Part shown: positions 12,501 to 26,424 of the stretch, piece after piece
Position numbering within the stretch: position 1 is the first letter of the stretch
Layout of the letters: every line of letters starts with the position of its first letter
NCBI GenBank assembly: GCA_034509425.1
Contig: JAVTVJ010000040.1
Location: 8,075,001-8,139,000 of the forward strand
Reading direction: 5' to 3'
DNA length: 64,000 bases
Origin: Eopsaltria australis
Taxonomy: Eukaryota; Chordata; Aves; Passeriformes; Petroicidae
The notes under the pieces: generated by a model
The model's database searches: none
The model's input: only the letters and a program-made list of their open reading frames with translations
Told to the model about the DNA's origin: nothing
Program-made: the position numbers and the translations under genes

Positions 12501-14739
12501 GAAAGGAAAAACTTCTGCCCAAATGCTCCCTTGACAGAAGAAGTTTGAGTTCTATTCATTTAGTATAATTGAGTTCAGTTCTTCTAGTTTCTAATAGTCT
12601 TTGTCCACATATATTGGAATTCTAGCCATATGACTGTCTTCAATAAATATGATCATGGTCTATTTTATCTCCAACACTTATTTTAAGGCAAGCAGAAGAC
12701 CAGGAAGATGCCTATGTCTTCCTTTCAGAAAAAGCCAGAGGATTTCCTGGGTTCATGGGTACTGTATCATTAGTTCTCTGCACTTAATCCTGCTGTTTGT
12801 AGCTATGTGTCTCACAGTTATTATTTTTATTAGTTTTCTTTCCTGATGTCTTGTCAATATTAGCTTAGACTACTGATGTTGGCAGAATTGAAAATGTATT
12901 TTGGAGAATTTTATTCCTTTTCACACTTTCAAGTTGCTTGGAATGTTATATGAAGATCATGGGCTTGTTTCACTGCTTAGTTAGCAATATCACACAGAAA
13001 AAAGAATTCTTTTTTGTCACTAGTTAGAACTAGTGTTAGAGACTCATGTATTTATAAATCCAGTTGCTTATTCTTTCTCCTGGACCCATCAGTCCACTGT
13101 CTCCTATGATGCCAGAATTACAAAGAGCAGTCAGCTTCACCCTCTTACTGCAATGATGTCCTACTGAAGCCCCATCATGAATTTGATGCAGCAGATTATT
13201 TTCTGTAGGATTAAGAGACCACAATAGAGTTGATGCATACACTAAATTGTTCAGAGTGAAGGAAAACCCCATTTTTTAGGGAGAAAAAAAACCAAAAAAC
13301 TTCTCAGTTTTTCTTAAGATCAAAGGAACCTTAATTTTGGTGGAAGTATTGCACATTGAATAAATATTCCATGTTTCCCCCCTTATATTTTATGATTTAT
13401 ATTGTCTTTACTTTTTAAAAGGTAAAGAGCAAAAGAGTTAAAAAAAAAAAAAAGGTAGCCTTGTTTTATTTCGTATGATACATGATTTTAAAATATTTTT
13501 GTTTAGACTGTTTGTGATTTGCACTTTTGAATGCTAGGATTTATTGAATTACTAGGTTTTTCAAGAAGCTGTGGTAGAATCATAGACTTTGATCTGAACT
13601 AAAGCAGTGACTTCATCTTTATAAGGAAGTTGTAATGCCTGAAAAGATCATTAATGTGAGGGAATTGTATGAGCATACATTCTCTTAATAATAATAAAAT
13701 AATTTCAGCACTAGAACCTTTATTGTCCTTAAGTCTTACCCTAAACAAATTAATTGTTCCTTTTCTGTATTTACCTACAAACTGGATGCTCTGCGAAGCC
13801 TCCTTCTAAAAAAAGTTCTCTTTAATGAAGAAAAATTAAATGCTTAATATGTTTGAAGCATAATTAACTTCTCTAAAATTATTAAACCTGATAATTACAT
13901 TAAATCACTTTATCAAATCAGGAAGCAGATTATTTCTACACTAAGAGTGCTTTCTGGGGCTTTTGTGGAAGCAGTAAAATGGCACAGCATCCCTTATGTA
14001 CCTGAAGACAAACAGCAAGTGTCCAAAGTAAAAGCATAACAAGCCTACACACAGAAGAAAGAAAAAATTTTGCTTGTGGAACTGAATATATGCTCAAAGG
14101 GAAAAGTGAGAATGATTTTAGAAACATATCAAGTTAGGCTCACTTTTATTTAGAACTTCTGGTTGGTAGAAATTACCCAGTATGTGTAATTGAAATTTGG
14201 CATAAAACCCTAATAAGCAGTTCTTAAGTAGCATAAAGACAGATCCTGTTTGTTTTTTGCATGTTCTAAGCTTGATTAGACTTACTTTCATCCATGGTGT
14301 GCAGCACTTTCTTAACTCTAATGCTAGAATTAGCATTATCAAATAAAATCAAAGTACTGGATTTCTTATGCTTAAAACACTGTACCTTAAAGTACTCAAT
14401 GTTTGAGTAGTTTCTTTAATCCTTCTCTGATCACGTAAAACATGGAATCTATTTTCTCACATTGTTTGTCTTCTAAAGAGATATGAATTAAAGTATGGGA
14501 TATAAATTAAAACATTCCTTTCTGTTGCAGCTGGTGCTCTGTTTTCCTACCATGGAAGGAAACCTTTCTGCATATGTAGCTCAACCATTTGTTGAGCTGT
14601 GATTCGTTTATGAGTATGTGTCTGAATGCATATCACGGGTATAGAACTGAAAAAAAAAATAGAATAAACAGGTTCATGGGTACTCTTTCATGTGAGAAGG
14701 CAGTGAACAGACTGGGACCCAACTTTGGGAAGAATGTCA
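9511..14739. other. Unique AT-rich non-coding DNA
   Basis: No gene or recognisable transposon is seen. Poly(A) of about 14 nt lies at 13440-13453 and short ATAATAATA runs near 13688. Frames are all below about 80 codons and have no recognisable domains. Confidence 0.5.
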
Positions 14740-15117
14740 GGAGGGAGTAGCAGAGAGAATGTGTGATTAATTGAACCATAACCCACATTATCCATACCCT
14801 GAGCTTATGAGGAGGAGGAAGTAGAGAATTCAGGAGTGAAGTTGGGCCCAGGAAGGGGTGGGGTGTTTAAGGTTTTGTTTATTTTTCTTAACCTACTCCA
14901 ATTTGAGTAATATATTAGGTAATATATTATTTGGTAATATATTAAACTGGTTTCCCCAAGTTGAGTCTGTTTTGCCCATGATAGTAACTGCAAGCGATCA
15001 CTCCCTGTCCTTATTTCAAGACCTTTGTTGTATTTTTCCCCATCTGCCCAGCAGAGGGATGTGATAGATGGGCTTTGGTGGACACCTGGTATCCAGACAA
15101 GGTTGACCCACCATGCA
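14740..15117 (+). mobile_element. ERVL-like LTR, 3' portion (5'-truncated)
   Basis: The block ending at ACCCACCATGCA (15106-15117) matches, in inverse orientation, the LTR at 36871-37811. Shared words include CAAGTTGAGTCTGTTTTGCC (14958-14977), the TTTCCCCAAG just before it, ACTCCCTGTCCTTATTTC, and the GGCTTTGGTGGACACCTGG stretch near the end. Compared with the other copy, the polyadenylation signal AATAAA is eroded to AATATA (14936-14941). The local GTAATATATTA word is present three times (14906-14945), probably by slippage. The 5' half, including any promoter, is absent. No internal retroviral sequence follows. Assignment to an avian ERVL-type family is from memory of that consensus. Confidence 0.75.
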
Positions 15118-18100
15118 GGGATAGAGCAATCACTGTTTGGCATACAAGAGAAAGTTGAACATGATGAAACTGTGATGGACCACTGGAATAAATTAGGCAT
15201 ACAGTGCACTCACAATGCACTGTGACAGGACACTGCAGCACAGGCTCAAGAAGGAACTGCACAACCTCTTAAATACGAGATGTATGGGCGTAACCTCTTT
15301 CTTTGGAAGTCATATTTCAGGTTTAAAAAGCTGAGAACTTATACCAGAAAATAACCTCTTTCCCTCTCTCCTTAAGCATTGATGCTAACACTGTCAGAAA
15401 TAACCTGCTGGCATGGGTAGACCTTTGTTATAACTAAAAACTACACTCCAAAACAGAAAAAAATCACTGTATGAACAGTTTATGGAAGATGTATATTTAT
15501 ATCTAGCCTAATAAATGATTAATCCCTGGGACCATTTTCAGATGTTTTGTATCACCAGCACAACCTAGATTTAAAGGAGAGTGGCCATATCCAAACTGTA
15601 TATTCAGAAGTATTCCTGGCTAATGCTAAATGCCAAACAATGTCCAGGAGTTTTGTTGCAGAGTACCAGTTGGCTCAGGCCAAAGGTATCACTTGTACTG
15701 TTCAAACAATTTAATGTCAGGGATAATTGCATGCCATTATCCAGGAGTTGTTTAATATCCTGCAATAGATATGAATAAATACCTATAACTAGATAAACTT
15801 CTTTTACTGCATGTACACCACTAAAAAGACAGCAGTGATAAATACAGTGAGAATCCCATTCTTCATTAATGTAAAACAGATTATTTATATTTTGTGGTAT
15901 AATCCTCCTACACAGGAAAGAATTATTGACATAAATAAAAAATAATTGCTGAATACTTTTTGTATTTTCTAAATATTTCTTTCCCATGCTTTCTCATGGT
16001 TAACATAAAGTCCTGTTCAGACAAGCAAAACAACAGAAAGGAAAGCGAGACCTTTAACAGCAATCTTTGCATTCATTCACATTTTCTCCTGAAGTTAGAA
16101 ATTATAATGCATCAGAACTTGTACACAAAAGCTTAAGTGATAAAGTTATACCAGTAAAACACTATATATTTTATTCCACAGTAAACATGATATTTGGGGT
16201 GGTTCCAAATGTTGTGCTTCAAAACCAAATCTTGGGACAGTAACATTACCCCAGATAAACCTTGGACAAGGCAAATCCTAGTATGAACATCATTGTCAGG
16301 GCACCTCATATTTATCATATCCACTGAAATATGGAATAATAAAGTAAAACCTAACCCAATTACATGATAATGAAATAAAGTTTCAGTTTAAAAAAATGCT
16401 TTGGCCTTCTCTTTGTATCCTTATCAATCTGCTAATCTAAGAATGGCTAGCTCTACACAGACCAAATAACTCTAATTGCACAATTACAGCATTAAGACTA
16501 TTCCATTTACCCAGCAAATTGATTGGCTAAACATACCTAAGTACTTTATTATAATATAGAATTTCATAAGAAACTAAAACTAATGTTGATGTTCAGGACT
16601 GTTGAGAAGAAAATGCAGGGCCAGGGTTTTAGCTAATGTAGATTGCTAGGGATCCACTAACTTAAATTGGCTTCACTGATTTACACTGGCTGAAGCACAC
16701 AGCTGTACTTACCAGCATATTTTGCATACTCCTTCTTCAGTATAATCGCACTTCAGCTCATCATGATGTTTGTGTTACTATGTCTAAGATGAACCACATT
16801 CCAGAGGCATATTGCTTGCAGGAAAGACTGTCGATTTGCACGATCCCATTAAAATTACAACTGAACCATTCCAGTAATCAAACTCTTAAAGATTTAGTTG
16901 CTTTGCCATGAACCTAACAAGAATCAATTGAAAAGCAAGCATCAAACTTGTGTAACGTTTAAATGTTCAAAATAAAGCATTAATGAAGGCTAAACTTAAT
17001 CTTTGCAGTAAAGGAATGGTACTTTAATAGTATGCAGCTTTCAAGAGTCCATAACTGTTGCAGAACAATATTAAGCATTGTGTTTTGCAACACAGATCAT
17101 TATTCTGTATTTTTGAGAGTAGGAGTAGGACCATAGTATTTCATGTTTCTTTTATGTCTTGGACTGTAAATTAAACTTCTGTTCACTAGCAATGATATAT
17201 TTTGACCAAAAATCCTAAAAGTATAAAGGCTAATGTTGCTTTAGTAGGGAAAATGTAATAATTTTGTTCTTTGTAGGAAAATAAGTCAAAATTCAGGAAG
17301 ACTCTAATGGGAGGTCTTTCTTGTGTCATCAATGTAATATTGGTTGATATTGTGGCAGTTATTGTTCCAAGATTTTGAAAGTCTTCATAGATAATCCTAT
17401 ATTAGGAAATCCAATTACTTAAAACCAGTCGGGTGATTTTAGATGTCTTAGGATACTGTAGTTTGCCTTAGCTGTCCCTCTTGAAAGGCATCTGTCTTCT
17501 GCAGGTTATCTTAAAAGACAGTATAGGTTTATGGATAAGTAACTGATCACATCTTAGTTGTTTGCATTCAGTTGAGCTGAATTACTCTGCTGATGTTATC
17601 AACTGGGTTTTCTTCAAGTACCATAAGCTAGGACAATGTTCAGTTGCTAAAACTTATGCATCTAGTACCATTTTAATGACCTTGTGCATATCAAATATGT
17701 ATATTTTAAGCAAATAAGCAGGGCTGGCAGTTACACCACAATAACTTCAGGACATCCATGCCTCCTGGAATAAGAGCCAGATGGCAGATGGGTTACATGA
17801 GGATGTTTCAAACATCATTAGATGCCTCTGTTTAAGCAACTAAATCCTACATGCACATCTGTAGGCATGCAAATCTAGGTATTTCACTCTCTGGTTGAAA
17901 CTCATCCTTCCTGTGTTGAATACTGTTCTTCATAACAAAAGTGCAACAGGATCCAAAAACAGGGTAAAGCTGTTTATGGTTGATAAAGTAACCATTGCAA
18001 TTACTTGGGCATTTGTTAAGAAACTTTGATTCAAGAAAATGAATAGACTTTTTTTAAAAATTAATGAACAAGCCCCTAAATCTATGACATAATTATCTTA

Positions 18101-21100
18101 ATAAAGGTTATACAAAATGTCTTAACTGATCTAAGACTTGTGTTTTTCTAATTTCTGCTTTCATGCATGAACTCTTTAGCTTGTTAAGGTTGCAGAATAA
18201 TTGTGCAGGACTATACTGGGAAAATTATAAATTGAGAAAATATCTGCAGACTCAGGATCATAATTTCAATATTTCTATGACAGTGACTCTACAAAAAGTT
18301 TAGTATATACTTGGTATATAATAGGAGTCTTATCCTACTTGTCTAGGCATCTTAGTTTTTTAAGGTAGATCTTGTTTTAGGCACCTGATGAGCGATTAAG
18401 CTCACCTTAATACAAATATTCTAGATGAGATTCAGTTACAGGGAACACATATTCAAAATATATTACTATCAGTATAAATTCCAGACGTACTCTTTGATAA
18501 AAGATTTCAGGAAAAAGATCATGTTTTGGAGGGCTACAGAGGACAGTAAGTTTCACTAATTCCTAGAGCTGTGTTTTGAGATGTATCCTTCTTCCAGCCT
18601 TACCACAGGTGTATAGAGAAACCATTTTCTGCCAACCTATGCCAGTTTATAGCATAACACCTTGAGTTTCATGATCATTGGACTATGGAGCTGCAAAGAG
18701 GTTACAGTTTCCTTATTCTCTTCTATAATCTACTCTGGATATGGACATTTTTCCTTTGCATGTCTTGAGCTGCCATCTGTATAAGCACATGGTGGCAGAT
18801 GTTGCGCAGTCCAAGTCCCATCTAGGTTTTCATAAGAGATTCAGTAAGAGGTTCAGCTGCACACCAACTACAGTGGAGAGCTGAAGGACCTGATTCTGGT
18901 TCTTGCCATTATCAACATAGCAACTTTTTAAATTTCAACAGCTTCATGGAGAGCAATGCTCTCACATACTTTGCAGGATAAGGCTGATGACTAGCAAAAC
19001 ATGCCCATTGAATAATTTGAGATGGGAATAAACATTTGTATTTCTACTTCTTAGCACACCACAGACTGAAATAATTTAAATTTAAAGATTTAACATATCA
19101 CAAAGACAGCAACAACTCCTGTTTCAGGATCCTGATATGTTGAATTGCAATATAATTTTAAAAAACCCACAACATAATTTGAGGTGCAATTTCATACATG
19201 ATGATATTCTCACCTGTGTGTTATTTAAAACAAAAAAAAAAATCAGAGTTACTTAATTTTTTTTGGAAATCCTATTCAAGTAAATATTTTTTATTAAAAG
19301 AAAACCTCATCTTGTGAAGAAAAAATATTAGGCATCACTTTATCTTCTGTGGTTAATTATTCCTCCTGACCTATTTTATATTTTTAATCAATGATTATAT
19401 TTAATTCACAAGCTTCAATATATTGAAGTTTATTAAGAATGCCTTTTCCTTAATTCAATGTTTACATTCATTTTTCTTACTTTAAATCAAGGAGGGGTGA
19501 GAAGTGCTAATTCCTTGATATGAATTGAATTTCTGAATCCTTGATTGGGAACTCTGAAGTTTAGGCTTGTTTTCTATCCTACTTTCCCCATATGTGTTAC
19601 AGGAAGCAAACATGTACTAGACTGTTTGAAATCAGAGATTTTTAATCAAAATGAGAAGTCTGGGATGTTTCAGGTTTCTTTTCAGAATGTATCCTTGTAG
19701 TCTTATATCACACAAAACTCACTGAACCTTCTAGCCTCACAGACATCAAAGCTCACTCAGCCCCTGGTTAATTCTATATGGGACAGGTTTTTATTCGAAG
19801 GTTGAGAGATTGGAAACTTATGGATAGCAATGTTTCTCTCTTTTTTTTCCCATTTTCTTTTTGTTTCTAGAGGTGTATTCTCTATTTTTCCTTCTTTCCC
19901 CTCCCTTATGATGTACAGATACCTAGTGTAGAAGTGTAAGATCTGAAACTATTAATTTGAAGTTCTCTTAAAAGAATGAAAAAAAAAATATGAAAGTAAT
20001 AGGTCTCTTCCTCCAACTGCATTTTATTTCCTAAAGAATTTTCTTGCAAATTAAACAATATATGGACTTCTAAGCAGGCAGTGTAATAACTGGGTTTTAG
20101 TGTATAACAGCAGGAAATATTCTGTAAGAATGATTTTGTATTCAGATGACAATTTTCTTCAATAGAGTGAGAAAACCTTTTGAAATTTTCCTCCAACAAT
20201 CTCTGATGCTTCTCTTTGATCAATTAAGTCATCCATAGTTGTATCACCTGAAAGTTTTATTACTGTTTTTTTCTTACATAGGGAAACAGTTCGATAATGG
20301 ACAACATAGCTGCTTCACATTCTATGGAATAAAAAGGGCAGTATCTAAGGGAAATTTGCAGTTTGTTAAAGATTAATCACCCTCACGATGTCTGCTGGTC
20401 CCTCTCCATTGGCTGAAAAACATATCTAGTAGAGAAACTTTTGCTTGAAGCTTGAGGTTATGAATGAAGCCCAACCTCCAGTATTAAAATGTTGAGTTCA
20501 ATACCTCAGAAGTTGCTTGTTTCTTTCAATACAAATACAATATTAGACTTAGAAGTTTTCCCAAGATATGTAGAAGCAATTAAAATTAATTATTTATAAA
20601 TACAGACATTATTTGAGCCTGATTTTTATCTTTGTAGTTTCAAATGATATAGGACAACCTTCTTTGTAGCATTGCCTGATTATATTATCTCAATGTGTAG
20701 TAAAAAATGTGGTCAAAATAAAAAAAACCTGTATTATTTAAAGTACTTTCAAAGTCACTCAGCTTTGAAAATGGGTAGCCTATTTGATTTGAAACAGCAC
20801 AGGTCTGCTGACATCCAAAATATACTGACTGTACAGTCAGTCTGTTGCTTATTTTACTTAGTAAGGACATGACTGTTTAAAGACATTTATGTTTATAAAT
20901 ATTTGCTGGTCTCTTCCCTATCAGTTGTCCTATATTGCTTGATGTTTGTTACCCCCTTTCTGACTTCCATTGCAGAATCTCTCAGGGTGTCCAGGAATAC
21001 TGATAGATGCCTTTGTATGTAAGCTAATTTAATGAAAATAAACAGAATTAAAACAAACAAACTTTCTGCAACAGGGATCCAAAATGTAATTCTGAAAAAG

Positions 21101-22936
21101 TTTCATGCAATATATTTGTCCATAGATAATGCTGAGAAAGCTCTTTTATGTTTTATCATGTGTTTTATAAGGATGTCTTTCCTTACCTAGTTCAGCTCAG
21201 CACAGAGGCATACATTTAACTGTATACACATAAGTCCTTTTAAATCTATTGAAAAGACTGAAATATTTTCTTGCTGCAGGTTTCTATCTATGTTCATATT
21301 TACATCTGGGTCTCACAGGGGTTGTGTGAAGAAAATTTCTGGACTAGGAAAGATAAGAAAATATTTTATTTTGACAGAACCACCAAAATCTGCCTGCTGC
21401 TTCCCTTTCCAGAAATAAATCCTGGCAGACCATGATCTATTTATTCTCAAATTACTTCTTGGAACTATATAAAGGTATTTTACCATTTCTATTCTAAGTG
21501 GTCTTCACCTTTCTGCTAAAAATACATTGGATCTAAATCTCAGAAATTTAGATTTATTTTTATACTTATTCTCATCTTCCATAATGAATGACACTTTTGT
21601 GCAGTTTCTTACTTACTAAGTTTGATAAAATAAAAGAAAATATACAATAAATTATTTTTCCCTATTTTATATTATATATTTAGTAGTACATGACAGGAAG
21701 AAAATATTGCATTGTTTAATAAAAAATTTGTAATAAAAATTGTATTCTTCTCTTGTTTGAATTTTGCATTTGTATTTTGGCAAATTGGCGCCATTGTATT
21801 TTAGTTCTGTAGCATAAATTCCAGGACACCACAAAAATGCTGTTGTCTCAGGTGTTAAGACTAACCTGGGATCCAATTTAAAATTCTCAAAAGTATTTTT
21901 GCTGTGACTTTTTTATAAAATCTATGTGAGCCCATTGTATCTTCCTGAAAAAGAAATCTGTTGAAGAAATTTAAGGAATAACCTAGTTCATCCTTATGTC
22001 GATGTTACATCATAAATATTACGGGTTCAATATTGCTAATACCAGCTTTGTTATGAATGGAGTACATGTAGGGTACAGTTTACCTACTCTTGATGTAGAC
22101 TTCTACAGCTAGGGGAGATTATTCTTATCCTTGAAATTTTGAAAAAGTCTAAACTCTGCTCCTTGGCAGAGCAGCAAAAGAGAAATGTACTGTATGAATA
22201 GTAGAAAAGCAAGTCGGAAACATCAGTCATAGAAAAATTAGTTTCAAGAAAGCATGAAGAAAACTAAAAGCCAAATCCCTGTGAAAAATCTGTCTTTCAC
22301 AGGCTTAAGAATGTTACCTTTTTTTATCTTTCTTTTTTTTCTTTTCTTTTTTTTTCCCCTAAAGACTTTAAAATAACAGACTTGTAACTGCAACAGGAGA
22401 GGCAAAGGAGTGAAATGACTTTGACTTATCAAGCTGACAGGAATGGACCAAGACAGATTACTGAAGCTGTAATCAGTGCAGTTTACCCACAGCTCAGCCT
22501 TGGGAACTCCTGAGAAGAAAGAAAAAGATACGAAAAAATGATATGAACACATCAGAAGTTACATAGATTTGCACCAAGAAGGAGGACACATCTGAAAGTT
22601 ACCTGCAAGTTTTAAGGGCAGCACAAAAGGTACCTCATAACTTTATAATAGCTTTATTAAATTTGGTTTTCAACAGAAAATATAATTCATTTTCTAAGAA
22701 GCTGGATTTGGTTTCAGGACTCAGCATAAAAAAATTCTGGTTGTCCATTTAGTTTAGGACAGGTTAAAGAATAACATTATTGGACAGTGATGAAATTTTA
22801 TTTCAAAGTTGTAGGGAAGACATAGCTGCATATTTATGAAAGGGGAAATAGAATTGGAAATATAAAGATATAAAAACCCCTCCACACTGTTATTTAAGGT
22901 CCATTTGATAAGGAAAACAGCATTTTTAGTACAAAC
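15118..22936. other. Unique AT-rich non-coding DNA
   Basis: No gene is recognised. Weak likeness to old amniote repeats (TTCACTGATTTACACTGGC near 16673-16691) is the only hint of ancient transposon sequence. The stretch 16390-16560 is rich in TAAT/ATTA words, as many distal enhancers are, but without comparison this is not evidence. Frames are below about 130 codons and lack domains. Confidence 0.5.
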
Positions 22937-23106
22937 AGGCACTGGAAGAGTTTGTCTGGAGAAGATGTGGAGACCTTGGAGATAACCAAAACAAACTGGA
23001 CAAGATCTTGGACAACCAGCACTAGCATTATCCATCTTCAGCATGGGATCTTGGAACTAGATTATCTCCCAAGGTCCTTTCCCACTTCAGTCATTCTGAG
23101 CTTCTG
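22937..23106 (+). mobile_element. CR1 LINE 3'-end fragment
   Basis: The sequence begins at the CAGGCACTGGAAGAG word (the 'HWNRLP' codon region of CR1 ORF2). It passes through a segment equivalent to 'GGACAACCTGGTC' and ends in TCATTCTGAGCTTCTG, a decayed version of the CR1 terminal 8-bp repeats. It also contains GATCTTGGAACTAGATTATC and TCCTTTCCCACTTC, matching the conserved 3' UTR. Heavily diverged, with no open frame. Strongly 5'-truncated, the usual fate of CR1 insertions. Confidence 0.75.
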
Positions 23107-24089
23107 CCATATGTTTTTTAATTTTTTCCTCCCTCGAATCAATTTACTGGAGAGCATAAGCATACCCAAATTCTGTTTCAGGGAGAAGATTGCTTAGTTA
23201 ATTCAGGTATTTGGAGAAAATGACAACAAATAAAAAGAGCTAGGCAGAGATAATATTCATGTCACCTAAGAAAATGATAACCTATGTCACAGTCTCTAGC
23301 TCTGTCAAGACTGGAAGAAAAGAGACTAAGCAGAGCTGTCACACTTACAGGACAAGATGTCTCAAATCTTTCTTAATTAAGCAATTGATTCCCAATAACT
23401 AAGTCATATTACATTAATGTAATGGACTAGTGAAAGCAAATATCCCTCACAGGTGATTCAAAGCCTCAGTACTGAGCCATACTTGGAAGCTTTTCCAAGA
23501 TGAACATGAAAATATAAAAGTAGTGGTGATGTAGATACAGCCACTGTAGATAGCAAACTTACTATTTTTTAAGCAATATTTCAAATATTGTTGCATTATT
23601 ATATATTGATATGATATATAATATATAATATAATATATCGATATATGTATTATATATTGATATTATATACTGATATCATCAGTGGAAAATTAAGTAACTT
23701 TAGAGGAAATTCTGAGAAAATATACAGAATTTAAGATTATTTTCTGAAGCCTATTAAGTATTTTTTCTCCTTGAACTTACATCTAAAATGAATAAGTAAC
23801 TGATTACCTTTATTTTTCCATTGCCTTAGATATGCAGATTATAGCCCTTAAAATACACAGAAGAGCTTCAGGGGGATAGATAGATAAATAAATAAATAGG
23901 AAGATCCCATTTGAAATATGCTGTAAACACAGCTTTAATCTACACTGCAGGACAAAGTATCAGAACTGGGTCATGCATGTCCAGAACTCTAGGCAAGTCA
24001 AATGCGAGTATTTTGCACAGAGGTCATCCTCATTTTAGTTAGATATTGGAAATGCTGTCTCCTGAGGTGGGTGTGGGTGTGGGTGTGTT
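23107..24089. other. Non-coding spacer with simple repeats
   Basis: Between two CR1 fragments of opposite orientation. It holds the AT-rich palindromic tract (23585-23680), a (GATA)/(AATA) run at 23874-23899, and a (GGGTGT) run at 24068-24087 immediately before the next CR1. Confidence 0.6.
23585..23680 (+). repeat. AT-rich, partly palindromic tract
   Basis: A mixture of ATATTGATAT, ATAATATATA and CGATAT words, with several short self-complementary segments such as ATATCGATAT (23635-23644). It could extrude as a cruciform. Probably a degenerated (TA)/(TATTGA) simple repeat. Confidence 0.7.
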
Positions 24090-24486
24090 ACAGTATCACA
24101 GCATGGCTGAGGTGGAAGGGAACGTCTTGAAATCAAGCAGCCCAGCCCCATCATCCTTCTTAATTATAAGCCTGGGACAATGTTCTATTGAGTTTTGAAA
24201 ATCTCCACGGATGGAGACTCCACAACCTCTCTGGGACACCTGCGAGAGTGTTTTACTATCCTCAAAATAAAAAGTTATTTCTTGTGTTTGGATAGAATTT
24301 CCTGGATTTTCATTTTTGCCCATTGCCCCTTGTCCTCTCAAAGGCCATTGCTGAGAAGAGTCTGGATCCTTCATTCCCTTCTATCAAGTATTAATACACT
24401 TTAAGATCACCCTGAATATTCTCTTCTCCAGGATGAGCTGTTCTAGCTCTCTCAATCCCTCCTCATTTGAAAGGTCTTCCAGACAG
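24090..24486 (-). mobile_element. CR1 LINE 3' fragment (minus)
   Basis: On the plus strand it opens with CAGTATCACAGCATGGCTGAGG, recognisable after mutation as the reverse of the CR1 3' end. It continues with ATGGAGACTCCACAACCTCT (24211-24230), the reverse of the 'VVESPSLE' codons. It ends near the reverse of the 'ERLRELGLFSLEKRR' helix (24420-24480). The minus-strand frame of about 92 codons (24096-24374) is the eroded ORF2 C-terminus. Frameshifted, without catalytic domains. Confidence 0.8.
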
Positions 24487-26424
24487 AATATTCGGGTAAC
24501 AATGTGACTGCTGAAAACACTTTCTGAATCCAGTCCAAGTTGGGTGGAAAACTACTTTAGGAGTTGTTTTAAATTTAGACATCAAACCATTTACCTAACT
24601 CAAAACTCCTTAGGTAATGGAATAAGGTAAATTCAGGATTCATCAGCACATCAAAATTTTAATGCCTTAAATTTTGGATTTGAATTACTAAAATAGGGCA
24701 TCCTCTACATCTTTCTTTAATCATAGCCCAGAAATAATTTGTGTTGTTTGAAAAATGTATTCAGTATCTTTAATCTACCTGCCAAATATACACAGACCTT
24801 CAGTATCCTACTGTAGAACTAATCCCTCTAAAAGATGTATGCATAATTTACCACGGTGTTGCACACCTCTAAACATGATGATTAATTTTTTAAATCATCA
24901 GCAATTATTTTACAAGGAAAAAAGAAAAAAACTTGAATGAAAACTGACATCAGTAGATATAAGAAAATAAATATGAATGACAGTCCATTTCTGATCAGCA
25001 TGAAACTTCCTGATAATACCATGCAAAATGAAGCATTCATTTCACAAATGCAGATAATGAAGATGTGAGTGGCAGAGCGTGTGTCAAAAGTATGTAAATG
25101 AATTGATGTTTAATCTACCTATGCCTAAGAAAAGCAATCACCTCCTGCAGAAGGGTTGCTTTTATTTTGGTAATGTTAGCTGATGAAATCCCAGCACTCT
25201 AACAAGGGTTTATAATTTGATAGAAATTACTGGTGACTGGATCTGCATTTTCTTCAAACTGCTGCCCTGCTTCTTGCTAAGTGCACTGCTGACATGTTTG
25301 ATATTGAACTTGAACTTAAAAATTACTATCCCAGTAGATGTTTATTAGATTTAGCGGCTGAAGTAAACCGAGACATGGTGCCCGCAGTACAATCTAAAAA
25401 CAGACCTTATTTATGTGTGCCGGGAAATGTTGCACATTTCTTCCAGGAAAAAGAGAAAATCAGAAATAACAAGAGCAAAAACACCCACAAAGCAAGGTAT
25501 TATCCATGCTATTAGAGGGCCAAAGAAAATTGACCTGTGTTAGACTAATGTAATGCCATCTTTGAAAACATTACAGTACTATGTAATGCAATTTATTTTC
25601 ATATAATCATTTTAATACTCATTATTGGGAAAAAGCTTGACAGAAAAAAAGCAGTTATAAATTTAATACATGCCATGAGCTGAGGCAGAATAATCTCAGT
25701 ATGGGGATCTAATTTTTCGTGTGAAAATATTACACACTTTTTAGTAGGAACTCCATGTATATGGTTAATTTGAAATTGTTTAAAAAAATACCTATAAACT
25801 TAGCAGAAATGGTAATATATGAAGGAAGATACAGAAATATTTTATAGTATATGCTTATCTCTACAGAATCAATATAAATTTTGAAATTAAATACAGTAGA
25901 CAATACTTCAACCTTTTTTGTTTCTGCTTACAGATGACTGTAATGCTATAACCGTAATCACCATGTAAGTGTCTACTTGTTTCCTAGGACTTCTGTTCAA
26001 TAAGACCTGTAATTTTTTGGCTATACATACAAAAGTTAGTTGGAGAAATACACACTGTAGTGACCTGGGCTCACTGGCATTGAATGTCTCATGAGTGTAG
26101 GAAGCTTTCTGCTGGGGTTCTGTGATTTCTGTCATTCCTTCATCTCCTTTTGTTCTACAGTTCTTTGCTGTCATTGATCAATAACATTAAGCTCCTATGA
26201 GCAGAGCACATCTCAGAAGTATTCAGTGTTGAATTTCAAGTGAAGTTTGACTGTTGTATATCAGTCTGTTGTTTAGTGTCAACTGTTGTACAAATATCAC
26301 AAGAATTGTCTGAATGAAGAAGGAGTGATAAACACAGAAAAGAAAAAGGAGACACAAAGTCATAAAAAGACAAGAAAAAGAGAAAGGAAAGGAAGAATGT
26401 GTATATAAAGGAATCAGGAGCAGT
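24487..26424. other. Non-coding DNA with a possible conserved element
   Basis: No gene is recognised. The interval 25294-25515 holds a 73-codon plus-strand frame and unusually many CpG-containing words for this region. It is listed separately. Confidence 0.5.
25294..25515 (+). other. Possible conserved non-coding element or old exon
   Basis: A 73-codon frame lies here in sequence with more CpG dinucleotides (GCGGCT, ACCGAG, GCCCGCAG, GCCGGG) than the AT-rich surroundings. Inside it, CACATTTCTTCCAG (25431-25444) looks like a splice acceptor and CAAG/GTATTA (25495) is a weak donor. The encoded peptide matches no family I know. The following 200 bases are rich in TAAT/ATTA words. Retained CpGs could reflect purifying selection, but nothing here proves conservation. 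Confidence 0.2.

Noticed and set aside
13570..13600. AGAATCATAGAC resembling a reversed CR1 end
   Set aside because: The sequence after it does not follow the CR1 3' UTR.
16620..16700. Old amniote repeat-like words (TTTACACTGGCTG)
   Set aside because: Too short and diverged to assign without a library search.
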